This document shows positions 10,388 through 20,389 of a stretch of DNA of 64,000 nt, piece by piece. The stretch spans positions 6,944,001 through 7,008,000 of the forward strand of contig CM060734.1 in NCBI GenBank assembly GCA_030704615.1, read 5' to 3'. The notes under the pieces were generated by a model, which saw nothing but the letters and a program-made list of their open reading frames with translations, did not search any database and was not told the origin of the DNA. The stretch comes from Takakia lepidozioides (Eukaryota > Streptophyta > Takakiopsida > Takakiales > Takakiaceae). The position numbers and the translations under genes are program-made. Numbering within the stretch: the first letter of the stretch is position 1; the number at the start of each line of letters is the position of its first letter.

Positions 10388-11486
10388 TGCGGTTGTCGTG
10401 CGCATACATATCGCTACACAACTACATCGCTGTCCACAACCACACAATACATGTGCACACCAAACACTAGTCTATCACTAGTCCACCACTAGTGCACCAC
10501 TAGGCTGTCATTAGACAACCACTAGTCACCGCTAGTGTAGCCACTAGTCCACCACTAGGTTGTCACTAGCCACCACTAGTGCAGCCACTAGGCTGCCACT
10601 AGTCTACCACTAGGCTGCCACTAGCCACCACTAGGTTGTCACTAGCCACCACTAGTGCAGCCACTAGGCTGCCACTAGGCTGCCACTAGCCACCACTAGT
10701 GCAGCCACTAGTCCAACCACTAGGCTACCACTAGCCACCACTAGTCCATCACTAGGCCGTCACTAGTCCATCACAATGATAAGGAAAGAAATGATACAAG
10801 CATACAAACTCTCTCAAACTCGCACACTTGCACATGAAAACATCACTCATATATTAAGTCGAGCCAAGTGCACCCCACGCCATGGGGAATCCACACTACG
10901 GCGCCATAGCTAGACGCGGTGAGGCTCAGCTCGAGAAAGATAAGCCCACTGCGATCTGCCGTGAAGATAACAACGCCAGGTGCCCAAACATATATTGGCC
11001 CCTGGATTGATACTTGGGTCAATCCCAAATGTCAATATATCAAAACTAACTATTTCCTAGTTAGTTTCACACTAGTGGTAAAATAACTTGACAGCTGTCG
11101 TGCGCATACATATCGCTACACAACTACATCGTTGTCCACAACCACACAACACATGTGCACACCAAACACTAGTCTATCACTAGTGCACCACTAGGCTGTC
11201 ACTAGACAACCAATAGTCACCACTAGTGCAGCCACTAGTCCACCACTAGGCTGCCACTAGCCACCACTAGTGCAGCCACTAGTCCAACTACTAGGTTGCC
11301 ACTAGCCACCACTAGTGCAGCCACTAATCCACCACTAGGCTGCCACTAGCCATCACTAGTGCAGCCACTAGTCCAACCACTAGGTTGCCACTAGCCACCA
11401 CTAGTCCACCACTAGTCCATCACTAGGCTGCCACTAGCCACCACTAGTGCAGCCACTAGTCCATCACAATCGCCCCCTTAGCTGGC
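10388..11486 (-). repeat. composite LTR with duplicated CACTAG minisatellite blocks
   Basis: Two blocks of degenerate ~10-bp units (CCACTAGTCC, CCACTAGGCTG types) at about 10388-10785 and 11098-11486 flank a unique middle (about 10786-11093). Each block ends, on the minus strand, with the same ~70 bp finishing TATGCGCACGACA. The middle begins TGTCAAGTTATTTTACCAC on the minus strand. The order is the same as in the right-facing copy at 20390-21095, but each block there is only ~189 bp. The repeats could act as enhancer-like U3 sequence; that is inference. Confidence 0.6.
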
Positions 11487-11699
11487 GCTTAGGTCCCTCT
11501 AAGTCCAGGTAGCCACAAGATGTTATAATGGCCATAGCCTTACTAAGTCCTCCACCACTGTCCATACTACACTCAATGAGTGACTCAATGAGTGGGGTAT
11601 CTGATACATATGGGTGGACAGATTGAGCAACAAGGTACAACATCGAGGGAGAGAGTTATATGGTGAAGTCAGACAGAGACGGATCATCCACACATGAAG

Positions 11700-11986
11700 C
11701 CCATATTAATCTGGTCTTCCCTAGGCATAGGAGGTTGTGCAGGTGGGGCTTGAACCTCAGGCCTTGGAGCTGGCGCAACATGAGTAGTGGCCATGGCAGC
11801 AAGACGTTGCTCTAGCTGGGCAAGCCTATTCGCCATGCCAGCTTGGTCATGACCTTGACCCTGACCCTGTGCTCCTTGGTTTTGGTTACGACCTCCACCA
11901 CGATCTCTGCCTCCTCTTCCTCTCTGAACTACATTGCCGCGACCTCGGCCATCATTGTTCCCTTGGAACTAGTTAGTTCGCAGCTC
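11700..11986 (-). pseudogene. gag: gag C-terminal remnant of copy 2
   Basis: The reverse reading corresponds to the Gly/Arg box and the MANRL-E-QRLAAM segment seen at 957-720 of copy 1. It was once continuous with 12971-14218 and is separated by the 984-bp TIR element. Toward 11700 the homology ends at the internal deletion that joins it to the 3' untranslated sequence. Confidence 0.6.
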
Positions 11987-12066
11987 CCGGGGAAGTCACT
12001 TCCTATCACAAGTCACTCCCTATCACTGGTATAAAGCACGCGAGATAAATGGGTATTTTGTAAGGG

Positions 12067-12102
<36 letters not shown>

Positions 12103-12970
12103 AAAGTCCATTTTTTTTTTTTTACCTCTTATAACAGGAAGGTAGACACCTTCATGACACACCAGATGGTGGTTTGAACCCACAACCACATCCAACGTGG
12201 TATGTGCCCATTACCACTGGGCTACATGCTGGTTGTCGAGGGTATTACTTTTATTTTGGGTATTTTTTAGTATCCTATAATTACATAATTTTATAATATG
12301 GTGAATTTTTGGCATGCTATTTTAATTATAATTTTTTGTTTCAAACAAATATTAGACACCCCATATTAATAATACAATAAAAGATTTTTTCTTACAAGAC
12401 AAATGAATTTATTATTTGGTTGAAATAAATTCATTTAAAGCATTCACATCATCAGCATTCAAAGTATAAACGTTTTGCGCTCTATCGAAAGTCATAGTGA
12501 CTGAACTAATAATTGAGTTTACATCTATTCACTTGTTGTCGGTATGATCATATTTGAATTTAAATTGTCCTCTAGATTTCGAGAAGTAGTTTAATAACAC
12601 CATAACTGGTGTGGTTGGTCTATTTAGGAGATCAATAGGCTGTCGCAATATTCCTCACCTTCTCATTTTTTGAATCCTACCTAACCACCATTTTACCAGT
12701 AAGCTACATACAAATATCTATATCATTCCCTTAAGAACATGTATATATTTTTGGAATTTTTCATAGGTATTATCTCAACCCTATAATAATTTTAATTTTT
12801 TTTAATGAATCATTATTTTAGACCCTATATTAATTTAGATTCCCTGATCACAATATAATGTACCATTTATTTTTTTTATTTTTTAAAAAAAAAATTATCT
12901 TTTCTGAATAAATTGCACCTTATATTTTTTTGCACGTCGGTTAGAAATTTTTGGAAGTGACTTCCCTGGG
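11987..12970. mobile_element. non-autonomous TIR element (Mutator-like size of TSD) inside gag
   Basis: The element interrupts gag between matching halves. The flanks are a 9-bp direct repeat TCGCAGCTC at 11978-11986 and 12971-12979. The termini are inverted: left CCGGGGAAGTCACTTCC, right end (reverse complement) CCCAGGGAAGTCACTTCC. The interior is AT-rich without coding capacity and contains a TA microsatellite (12071-12100) and a SINE. A 9-bp TSD suggests mobilisation by a Mutator-type transposase, but the family is not proven; hAT elements usually give 8 bp. Confidence 0.7.
12107..12236 (-). mobile_element. tRNA-derived SINE
   Basis: On the minus strand there is a pol III A-box-like TAGCCCAGTGG (12224-12214), a B-box-like GGGTTCAAACC (12181-12171) at tRNA-like spacing, and about 45 bases later an A-tract (12123-12108). 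This is the head, body and tail of a short SINE. It lies inside the 984-bp TIR element, either as an insertion or as part of it. It is not a tRNA gene: no cloverleaf 3' half or acceptor pairing is evident. Confidence 0.65.
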
Positions 12971-14218
12971 TCGCAGCTCAGGATGCAAGTCATAACAATG
13001 GGCCTCCTCATGCCCATACTTGTTACAATGCCCACACTGTAGTTGTGTAGGCTGTGCCTGTGCCGACCCTTTGCCTCTCTCTAGGCAATCTCTCTTAACA
13101 TGTGGCCTTCCACAATCCCAACATGACACACCCGTCTATTGTTGACCTGAGAATGAAGGAAGAGACCTCTGCACCTGAGATCCTCTCTGACCTTCCTTGG
13201 GCTTCGTCTGAGCCCCCTTGTTGCCTTGAGCACGTTGGGGGGTTTGTTGTTGTTGGCTAGGAACCCCACTTCTTTGTGTCTCCTTGCCAAATCCCACCAT
13301 AACTACTCGCTCCTCCACCATGTTGAGCTCTATTCGCTCTGCTAGCAAAAACACATTTGCTAGGGTGGGTTGGGCCACTTGTAGGAGAGTTGCATCCCGC
13401 ACCATTCTCCTTAACTCATTGTCTAATATCCCATACCAGAATTGGACTGCCTGAGCTTCTGTAACCCCTTGGGTTACATTTATCAATCGTCTCATGCGCG
13501 TGTAAGCCTCACTCAAACTCTTGGTAGGCTTTCGTTGGAACTCTTGCAAGCTCCGCAACTTCTCTGTCCTTATCCCCTGGTAGTTTTTCCTCAACTCCCC
13601 GAAGAACTCCACAACTGGGTTAAAGGCAGGCACGGGTGCTGGTGCTGCAGCATGAGCTTGAGTGAATTTCCCAGCTCATGTACCACTTGTCCCACTACTA
13701 GTGCTTGCAGTTGGGGATGTTGGTATAGCTGCTGGTGTCGCCGTTGCTCTTGTGCCTCTGGTAATGGAGATATAGTCAGGTAATCAATACTCCTGCCATT
13801 CCTCAATCTTCACCTTATGTCCCCGCCTAAATTCATGGTAATCGTCCATGGGTGGCCCCTCGAGGTGCTGAAACAGCCCCTTCCACGTCATAAAAGGCGT
13901 AAACAGTTGTGGATTGCGCATCTGCTGCAAATCACACCAACTATCAAACTTATGTATGAAATCATCAAGCTCAATGGTGCCCACAGCTCCAGAGTACCGA
14001 CGTGGCCCCTTGGTAGCTCCATACATTTCCTCCATCGTGTCCCACAACAATGGCAAGGAAATAGCTTGCACCTGCGGCGTGGATCTCTCAGAGTCTGAAT
14101 CAGAACCTTCCTCATAAGACACTGAAGGTGAAGGTGGCCTACACTGCACACCTCGTCTTGTGTACCCACTAGTATTGCTGGTGTTCGTACCGGCACTCCC
14201 CTCAGCAACTGGTGGCAC
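12971..14218 (-). pseudogene. gag: Ty3/gypsy Gag, copy 2
   Basis: The leftward gag is homologous to 2319-958. It contains LDDFIHKFDSWCDLQQMRN, FWYGILDNELRRMVRDATLL and the knuckles CWDCGRPHVKRDC and CGHCNKYGHEEAHC. In-frame stops occur (for example at 13784-13786 and 13136-13138), but the frame itself is kept. The C-terminal end is displaced to 11986-11700 by an inserted TIR element. Comparison with copy 1 shows many substitutions, so the two are not recent duplicates. Confidence 0.8.
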
Positions 14219-14244
14219 CTCCGTGATGAAAACTCACAACCCAA

Positions 14245-14984
14245 CCGGTTGTCAACCTGTCTCTAATCCCCACTTTCCACAAGGTAACCGGGTAGAGAAT
14301 CTGTTGCGGCTGGTGGTTCAAGCAGGAATACTAGGTTTCTAACGTAGACCTGTACTTGCACCTGCATCCATCGCAAGAACTCATATGGTCTGCTGGTCAT
14401 CAACCCAGCCTCACCATAAGAGAAACAATGATGGTATAACTGCTCATCACCCTAGCCTCACCACTGACAGCACGTTATAGGATTGACCGGTGATCAAATC
14501 CGGACCAACCTCCTATGAAAACAAGCGCCCACACAAAACTAACATGGCGCACAGTCAAGCATGCAGGTGTGGAGGGGATCCAAACACAAGAAAATCAAGA
14601 TAGCAACTCCCCCACACCAAAAACACTCCACAATGTCGCTCCTGCAAGGACACCCAGCCCAACCTGGACTGACTCTTACCTCCACCTACGGAAAGGTTTT
14701 GGCCTACAGAGAAGGTGAAAGACTACAAGGGAGAGAGACTAAAGCAACTCCTAATCCCAGCATGCTCTCATCCCACTACCCTATCTCCACACTCTTTTGC
14801 TAGTCTCTCAAATAACTCTCTAGAAGCCCTCAATATGTCTCTCAAACAATCTCACTAAAGCTCCCAATCCTTGCACAATGGGACTCCAAAACAGTACACC
14901 AAGGCCCCAAGAGCCTGCCAAAACATAGCCCTCGAGGACCCCAAATAGTCCCTCACACAAGTCGCCAAAGACTCCTCAAGCTTG
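14245..14984 (-). other. 5' leader of copy 2
   Basis: The part next to gag matches the corresponding part of copy 1 (shared 'tgcacctgcatcc', 'caagcgcccacac' and 'aagcatgcaggtgt' stretches). The rest is unique, and no LTR is seen between it and the minisatellite at 14985. No gene is visible. Confidence 0.5.
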
Positions 14985-15180
14985 CCAAATATTGGCCTCC
15001 AAGGAGCCCAAATAGTCCTCCAAATGGTCCTCCAAGGACCCCAAACAGTCCTCCAATGACTCCCAATGGTCCTCCAAACAGTCCTCCAAGAACTCCCGAT
15101 GGTCCTCCAAATAGTCCTCCAAGGACTTCCAATGGTCCTCCAAATGGTCCTCCAAGGACCCCAAACAGTCCTCCAGGGAC
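14985..15180. repeat. minisatellite at the head-to-head junction
   Basis: Degenerate tandem 18-bp units built on 'CCTCCAA.TGGTCCTCCAA' run through this interval. They lie exactly where the left-facing gag half meets the right-facing pol half. The long ORFs read through them on either strand (Gly/Leu/Phe-rich or Glu/Asp/Leu-rich) are repeat artefacts. Confidence 0.75.
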
Positions 15181-15739
15181 TCTTCCTATGTCACTATGTT
15201 CCCAATGTGTTCCCAATGGCTCAGTGATGCGAGCCAAGGCCATTGTGTTAGATGCGATCTCGTACGATGTCATGGTTGGTGGGGCAGTGTAGGTTCCCAT
15301 GGGCTTCACCTTGGATTTTTGGGAGGAGTCAGCTTCTTATAGGCCTGGATGGCAGTCAGGGGAGGGCCGGCGTGTGCAGCTCCTTGTGACGTTCATAAGA
15401 GGAGTTGCGGTTGCCCAGCGGGGCAAGATGTTGACACTAGTAGCATTCACAGCTGCAGTGACTTGGCCTGGAGAGTTGCTAGAGGGCAACGCTCATTCAG
15501 AGGATGACACACCTCCGGGAGAGCAGGATGACATGTATGGTATGGCGAAGTTGCCTGCCATGATTGCTTAGACTCCATTGTGGGACACGAGCAAGGATTT
15601 GCAGCAGGTTGCTGATCGACGGGTGCAACAAGCCTGGGTAGAGGCTTTTGTACCATCAGGAGAGGAGGAGAGTGCGGGGATTGCACCAGGATCACCTCAG
15701 TTGTCACCATTGGATACCACACCTATTATGTGGCAGTAT

Positions 15740-16720
15740 CCGGATGAAGGCATTTGTCTTCTGGACTTGTTTGGCGGGATCAGCACCGGATTGGCTGCTG
15801 TGTTACAGGCAGGTGTATGAGTTCGGCGTTACCTGTATGTGGAGAGGGATGAGACTGCACGACGTGTTTCACTTTGCCATGTTGCTCAGTTGGTGCAGCA
15901 GTACCTTGAGTTGTTGCCGGTGTCTGCAATTCGTGGATATCATCAGGCCTTGCCAACAGACATTTCGTTGTTGGGGGCGCGGGATTTGGAGCGGGTTGGC
16001 TCCATTGATATGGTAGTGGCAGGTTGGCCCTGCCAAGGGCATTCATCAGCCAGGCATGGCAATGGATTGCGAGACTCGAGGTCGGGTCTGTTTTGGGAGA
16101 TGGTGCGGGTTTTGCGCAACTTGCAGCTTCATCAAGCTGTATCTCCAGCATACATCTTGGAGAATGTGCCACTGATGGGTGATTCTCGGGCCAGGGTGAT
16201 GGCCAGTGTGCATCAAGCCCAATCGTGGCTTGGGTCAGCAGTGTTGCTAGATGCAGCTGTAGTGGGTTCACGGGCTCATCGTCCCCGGCTATGGTGAACT
16301 AACTTAATGCCACTCGCACTGCTCAAGCGTGCATTTGATGGGGTGCAGCGACCAGCACACCTCACAGTGGATAGCATTTTGGACAAAGGGAGACAGTGTC
16401 AGCGTGTGAGACACGATGACCGTTCGCCTTTGGCAGTGGTCAACAAGGTGGGTCAACCACGAGTAGTACTACCTACACTGCTCAGCTACCCAGGATCGCA
16501 TGCTTTCCGAGATAGTGGATCTGGCCTCCTGTGGGATGTTCAGTTGCAACAGTTAGTGGAGCCTAATGCTGACGAGCGTGAGCGGGCAATGGGTTTTAGC
16601 ACTCGTATCACGGAGGTGCTGTCTCTTTCTGAGGCATCACGTCGTCAGGTGTTGGGGCAAGCAATGGATCTCAATTGCTTGACCTGGATTATCAGCTTGG
16701 CTATGGCTGAACAACGCAGA
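15740..16720 (+). other. C5-cytosine DNA methyltransferase domain (DNMT3-like) inside Pol
   Basis: The catalytic motifs are in order. Motif I (AdoMet binding) is LLDLFGGISTGLAAVL, with D-L-F-G-G at 15764-15778. Motif IV is VVAGWPCQGHSSAR, with Pro-Cys-Gln at 16028-16036; this Cys attacks cytosine C6. Motif VI is YILENVP, with Glu-Asn-Val at 16160-16168. Motif VIII is AHRPRLWWTN, with Arg-Pro-Arg at 16280-16288. A C-terminal block is ERERAMGFSTRITEVLSLSE, then VLGQAMDLN. The spacing, the HRxR-aromatic-W motif VIII and the GF...LG.. end resemble DNMT3/DRM enzymes more than DNMT1 or CMT. Catalytic residues are retained although two stops (15820, 16297) lie within the domain. Proposed role: methylating element or target DNA. 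Confidence 0.85.
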
Positions 16721-16999
16721 GTGCGAAATACACTTCCCTCGCTGGTCTCTCTGCCTACCGAGACGGTACAGACAGTGAGTGGGGGCGAGCATGTGAGGAC
16801 CATGGGGTGTAGGCATCCATGGCACACGTGGGAGGTGCTCGAGGTTCAGAAGGAATTGGCAGCCAAGGTGGCGGTGATGGACGAGGTTGGGGATTTTTCT
16901 CGGGTTGAGGAAGTCCTCGAGGATGAGATGATGGGGCGGGATGAGGCCTTGTCATTGACTAAGCAGGTAGGGAGTACTCCTCAAGAGGTTGCAACATAG

Positions 17000-17905
17000 C
17001 AACCACTGGACGCGTCCTCTATCTCTAAGCCCACTAGACTTCAGGTTGCAGTTACGGAGGACAATTGGGAGCCTGACATCGGACCCATTGTCACCGGAGG
17101 AAAGAGACAACGTATACGGCGGTTCCTGAGGGCTTACAAGAATTGCTTTGCCTTCAGTTTGAAGGACTTGGGAACATTGAAGGGTCAAGAGATCTGTATT
17201 GAGTTGGCCACTGACACGCCAATCTTTCGGAGACCCTATAGATACAGTGACATGGAGAGGTATTTGATTCAGATGAGGACTCAAGATCTCTGGGAGGCAG
17301 GTTTGGTGGAGCTCTCTGGTGGAGGGTATGCTTCAGCCACAGTGATGCCAGCCAAGAAGGATGTTTATGGCAATTGGACGGAGAGACGTATGTGCGGTGA
17401 TTACCGGCCTGTAAATCATCAGACCAAGTCCGATAAGTATGCCATGCCAACATCAGAGGAGATCTTTGATGCCATCGGGCATGCTGAGGTCTTTAGCACT
17501 TTGGATTTATGATCTGGATATCACCAGTTGCCGATCAAGGAGGCGGACAAGCAGAAGACGACATTCTGGGGGATCAATGAGCACGGCAAGGATTGCCTAT
17601 ATCAGTGGCGGTTCTTACCATTTGGGCTTAAGAACGCTCCTGCAGAGTTTCAGAGAGTCATGGATAGGATTCTAGCAGGGGTGGACTTTGCTCGGTGCTA
17701 CATAGATGACATCATCATCTTTAGTGCTACGGTGGAGGAGCATGAGAGACACCTTCAGGTGCTATTGGAGCGCTTGAGAGCGCACAGATTGAAGTTGCAT
17801 CCGGGGAAGTGCAAGTTTTTCCACAACCAGATTGAGTATCTGGGTCACATGATATATCCTGGAGGATTGGGGGTACAGTAGACTAAGGTAGAGGCCATTG
17901 CATAA
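17000..17905 (+). other. reverse transcriptase domain of Pol
   Basis: Typical Ty3/gypsy RT: RMCGDYRPVNHQT, a block beginning FSTLDL interrupted by a TGA at 17510-17512 (LDL-stop-SGYHQLPI), FLPFGLKNAPAEFQRVMD and the catalytic YIDDIIIFS with both Asp codons, then LHPGKCKFF and EYLGHMI. It synthesises element cDNA. The domain directly follows a linker after the methyltransferase and runs into RNase H. Confidence 0.9.
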
Positions 17906-18568
17906 ATTCCACGCCCCACGGATGTGAGCCGAGTTCGAGCTTTCATGGGGTTGACAAACTATTATAGACGGTTTGTCAAGGGATTTAGTGCCATTGCAAA
18001 GGCTCTAACCAAGCTGACCAAGGTGGACCAGGAGTGGCAGTAGGAAGATGAGCAGGAACGAGCTTTTCAAGAGCTCAAGACGAGGTTGACTTCGGCGCCT
18101 ATCCTGAGACGACCTATCAGGGGGCGTCATTTTCAGCTGCATACGGATTGGAGCATGCTGGGACTTGGAGCGGTGCTCACACAAGTGGATGATGAGGGGA
18201 GAGAGTTCGTAGTGGCTTATGCTAGCCGCTCGAACAACGCTGCAGAGGCTAAGTATAGCTCATATGAGGGAGAGTGCTTAGCTGCAGTGTGGGCCGTGGC
18301 ACACTTCAGGTGCTATCTATATGGCAATCTCTTCACCCTTGTCACGGATCACCAGCCACTCAAGTGGTTGATGAAGTCAGATAAGCTTATAGGGAAGCTT
18401 GCACGGTGGGCACTCATACTCCACGAGTATGACTTTCAGGTTGTTCATCGACTGGGTTTGGCCAATCGGGATGCGGATGGATTGAGTCGCAATCCATGCA
18501 CGAGCCAGCAGGATGACACTGGAGTTCGGTGGCATGGTGAGACGGACGAGGAGATGGTGCCGCGATGA
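17906..18568 (+). other. connection and RNase H domain of Pol
   Basis: The connection reads SRVRAFMGLTNYYRRFVKGF and LTSAPILRRP. RNase H shows FQLHTDWSMLGLGAVL (the usual D-A-S has become D-W-S), EAKYSSYEGECLAAVWAV with the catalytic Glu, FTLVTDHQPLKWL, and NRDADGLSR with the last Asp. Stops lie at 17903-17905, 18041-18043 and 18566-18568. It degrades RNA in the RNA:cDNA hybrid and leaves the primer for plus-strand synthesis. Confidence 0.85.
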
Positions 18569-18841
18569 CACACATCTGCATTTTTGTGTATCTTGGAATC
18601 GGGAGGTCAGGTTGGACCCACAACAGGGATGATTGTAGACGGAGTGTCTGAGGACCCTAAGGCTAGTGATGAGCCAGATGGTACCAGAGATATACATGAG
18701 GATTTGGCTGTGTTGGACTACCTCTTTACTGGAGACACGGCAGCCACTGTGACTGCCAAGGAGATGGATCGGATCCTGCAACGAGCCAAGAGGTTCAAGT
18801 GGGAGGGGATACACCTGCTCCGAGTATAGGAGGATGGTCGG

Positions 18842-19900
18842 GTGAGGATTGTACCTCACCCCACACAGCGTGCACGGTTAGTGCGGCATGCCCATGAGGA
18901 ATTGGGGCATTTTGGAGTGCGACACACTCACAGTTTACTGCAGGGGCAGTATTGGTGGCGTGATATACATACAGAGGTACAACAGTTCGTGGCTAGGTGC
19001 ATGGTGTGTGACAGGGTGTGTGCTTCATTCAATGCCCCTACACCACAGTTGTATCATTTACCAATCATGGGATTGGGCTACAGGTGGAATCTTGACTTTG
19101 CAGGACCGTTGCCACTGACTATGCGCCAGCACAGATATGTGTTGGTGATGGTGGAGCACTTCTCCAAGTGGATTGAGTTGGTTCCATTGCCTGACAAGAC
19201 TAGTGAGGGGGTTGCGTATGCATTCTTGGATCGTGTGCTTAGCCGATTCGGTGCTCCAGCTGAGGTACTCACGGACCAAGGGAGAGAGTTCTTGGGGGAG
19301 TTTCAGGCTTTGTGTGATAAAGCATTGATAGACTACCGCACCACTTCTCGGGATCATCCTGAGGCCGATGGCTTGACAAAGAGAGTTGTTCAAACGGTGA
19401 AGAGGGGTTTGCGCAAGTATGGCTTGCAAAAGGGAGACCTAGGAGATTGGGATCTTCAGGTGCCTTGGTTAGCCATGGGCTACAGGTTCAGCAAACAAGT
19501 ATCATTTGCCTCCTTCTCACCATATTTCCTTCTCTTTGGCCGAGAGCCGGATTTGCCTGCAGCCATTCGTAGGGACACTGCTCAAGTCCTTAACCTTGAC
19601 GATCCGGACGTGTGGGTACGTGCATGTGATGAGCGTGCAGAGTTGTTCAAGAAAGTCATGCCCATGGCTTTTGAGAACCTTGCCATTGCACAGTACCGTG
19701 ATACGTTGAGGTATGCCACTATACGTGGTGGAGGATATCGTCCTGGGGTTCGGCGGTTTAGCCCGGGTGACTATGTTTATTTGCAGCAGACTGCTCCTAC
19801 GACCCTGGATGTCACTGCAGGGCGTGTTATTCTGAGGGTTCGAGAGGTGTTGCCCTCAGGACTCATGATCTTGGAGGGTCGAGATGGCATGACTTGGAAA
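18842..19900 (+). other. integrase domain of Pol
   Basis: The HHCC zinc module reads HEELGHFGVRHTHSLL with CMVCDRVC. The catalytic core has the first Asp in NLDFAGPLPL, the second in LTDQGREFLG, and the block HPEADGLTKRVVQTVKRGL. The consensus has Glu in the T-E-R position; codon 19379-19381 is AAG (Lys), so the third catalytic residue of D,D-35-E is lost in this copy. A GPY-like C-terminal domain follows (FSPGDYVYLQQTAP, ILRVREVLPSGLMIL). Integrase joins cDNA to the chromosome. Confidence 0.9.
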
Positions 19901-19990
19901 GACCATGTGCGTAATTGTGCGCCATGTCACCTTCCCAATGTCAATGGCAGAGTTGACCCAAACTTGGCAGTGGTACCTGCAGGTTTGAGG

Positions 19991-20125
19991 TGCATGCTCT
20001 GTGGGTCTGTCAAAGGGGCAGCCACCATGCTGGTGTGTAATCGATGCTCAAGAGGTTGGCATATGGGATGTTTGACACCACCTCTTGAGAGGGTTCCTGA
20101 TGGAGATTGGTTATGTCCACACTGC
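19991..20125 (+). other. PHD finger at the C-terminus of integrase/Pol
   Basis: There is a complete C4HC3 zinc pattern: CMLC (19991-20002), CNRC, HMGC and CPHC (ending 20125), with WHMGCLTPPLERVPDGDWL in the classical PHD positions. PHD fingers read histone H3 tails, commonly unmodified or Lys4-methylated. It occupies the place where many Ty3/gypsy elements carry a chromodomain. An integration-targeting role is inferred. All eight zinc ligands are intact, and the natural stop follows four codons later. Confidence 0.9.
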
Positions 20126-20134
20126 TTGGGATAA

Positions 20135-20389
20135 TGGCAGTGGACATGACTAGAGGCAGCTAACAGGACATGGGAGGCCAAGCTCATAGGAGTCAATACA
20201 CGAGATCCCGGGCTCAAGTTCACAGGTTGCAAGACGACGACTAACGATGGGGCAACTCTTGCACCCGACCTCTTGATCTATCGAGTTTGAGTGTAGTAGG
20301 GACAGTGGTGGAGGACTTAGTGAGGCTATAGTCACTATCACATCTTGTGGCTACCTGGACTTAGAGGGACCTAAGCACCAGCGGGCGAT
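20135..20389 (+). other. 3' untranslated segment of the DNMT element
   Basis: Non-coding sequence between the Pol stop and the LTR-like block. Its last ~60 bp (catcttgtggctacctggac, then 'agagggacctaag') recur in reverse at 11487-11545 of the left-facing half. This proves that the two halves belong to one family. No strong polypurine tract is evident. Confidence 0.6.

Larger units (their letters stand above)
10388..14984 (-). mobile_element. Ty3/gypsy copy 2, left-facing gag-only half
   Basis: On the minus strand: leader (about 14980-14245), gag (14218-12971), TIR-element insertion (12970-11987), remaining gag end (11986 to about 11700), then directly a 3' untranslated segment (11700-11487) and an LTR-like composite (11486-10388). 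The 3' untranslated segment matches 20330-20389 of the right-facing half. Protease, methyltransferase, RT and integrase are therefore deleted internally: gag is joined straight to the 3' end. This is either a non-autonomous derivative or a rearranged fragment. Confidence 0.7.
15190..20134 (+). pseudogene. pol: Pol polyprotein: PR end-DNMT-RT-RNase H-IN-PHD
   Basis: This is a single ~1650-codon frame with no frameshift, broken by eleven stops ending at 15292, 15571, 15820, 16297, 16999, 17512, 17881, 17905, 18043, 18568 and 18829. Each stop is one transition away from a sense codon (CAG, CAA, CGA or TGG), so the ancestral polyprotein was one ORF. The first part (DVMVGG, GFTLDFWEE, YRPGWQ) is the post-protease segment. 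RT blocks follow the methyltransferase without a gap, so the methyltransferase was made as part of Pol and presumably released by the protease. The TAA at 20132-20134 is the natural end. Confidence 0.85.

Noticed and set aside
10388-11486. Short regular repeats resembling a CRISPR array
   Set aside because: Units are ~10 bp, degenerate and without unique spacers, and sit in a retrotransposon LTR of a eukaryote.
12171-12224. Possible tRNA gene (A and B boxes)
   Set aside because: No complete cloverleaf or acceptor stem; a poly(A) tail follows, so it is a SINE head.
14953-15309. Gly/Leu/Phe-rich 118-aa ORF
   Set aside because: It is a translation of the 18-bp minisatellite at the junction, open in several frames.
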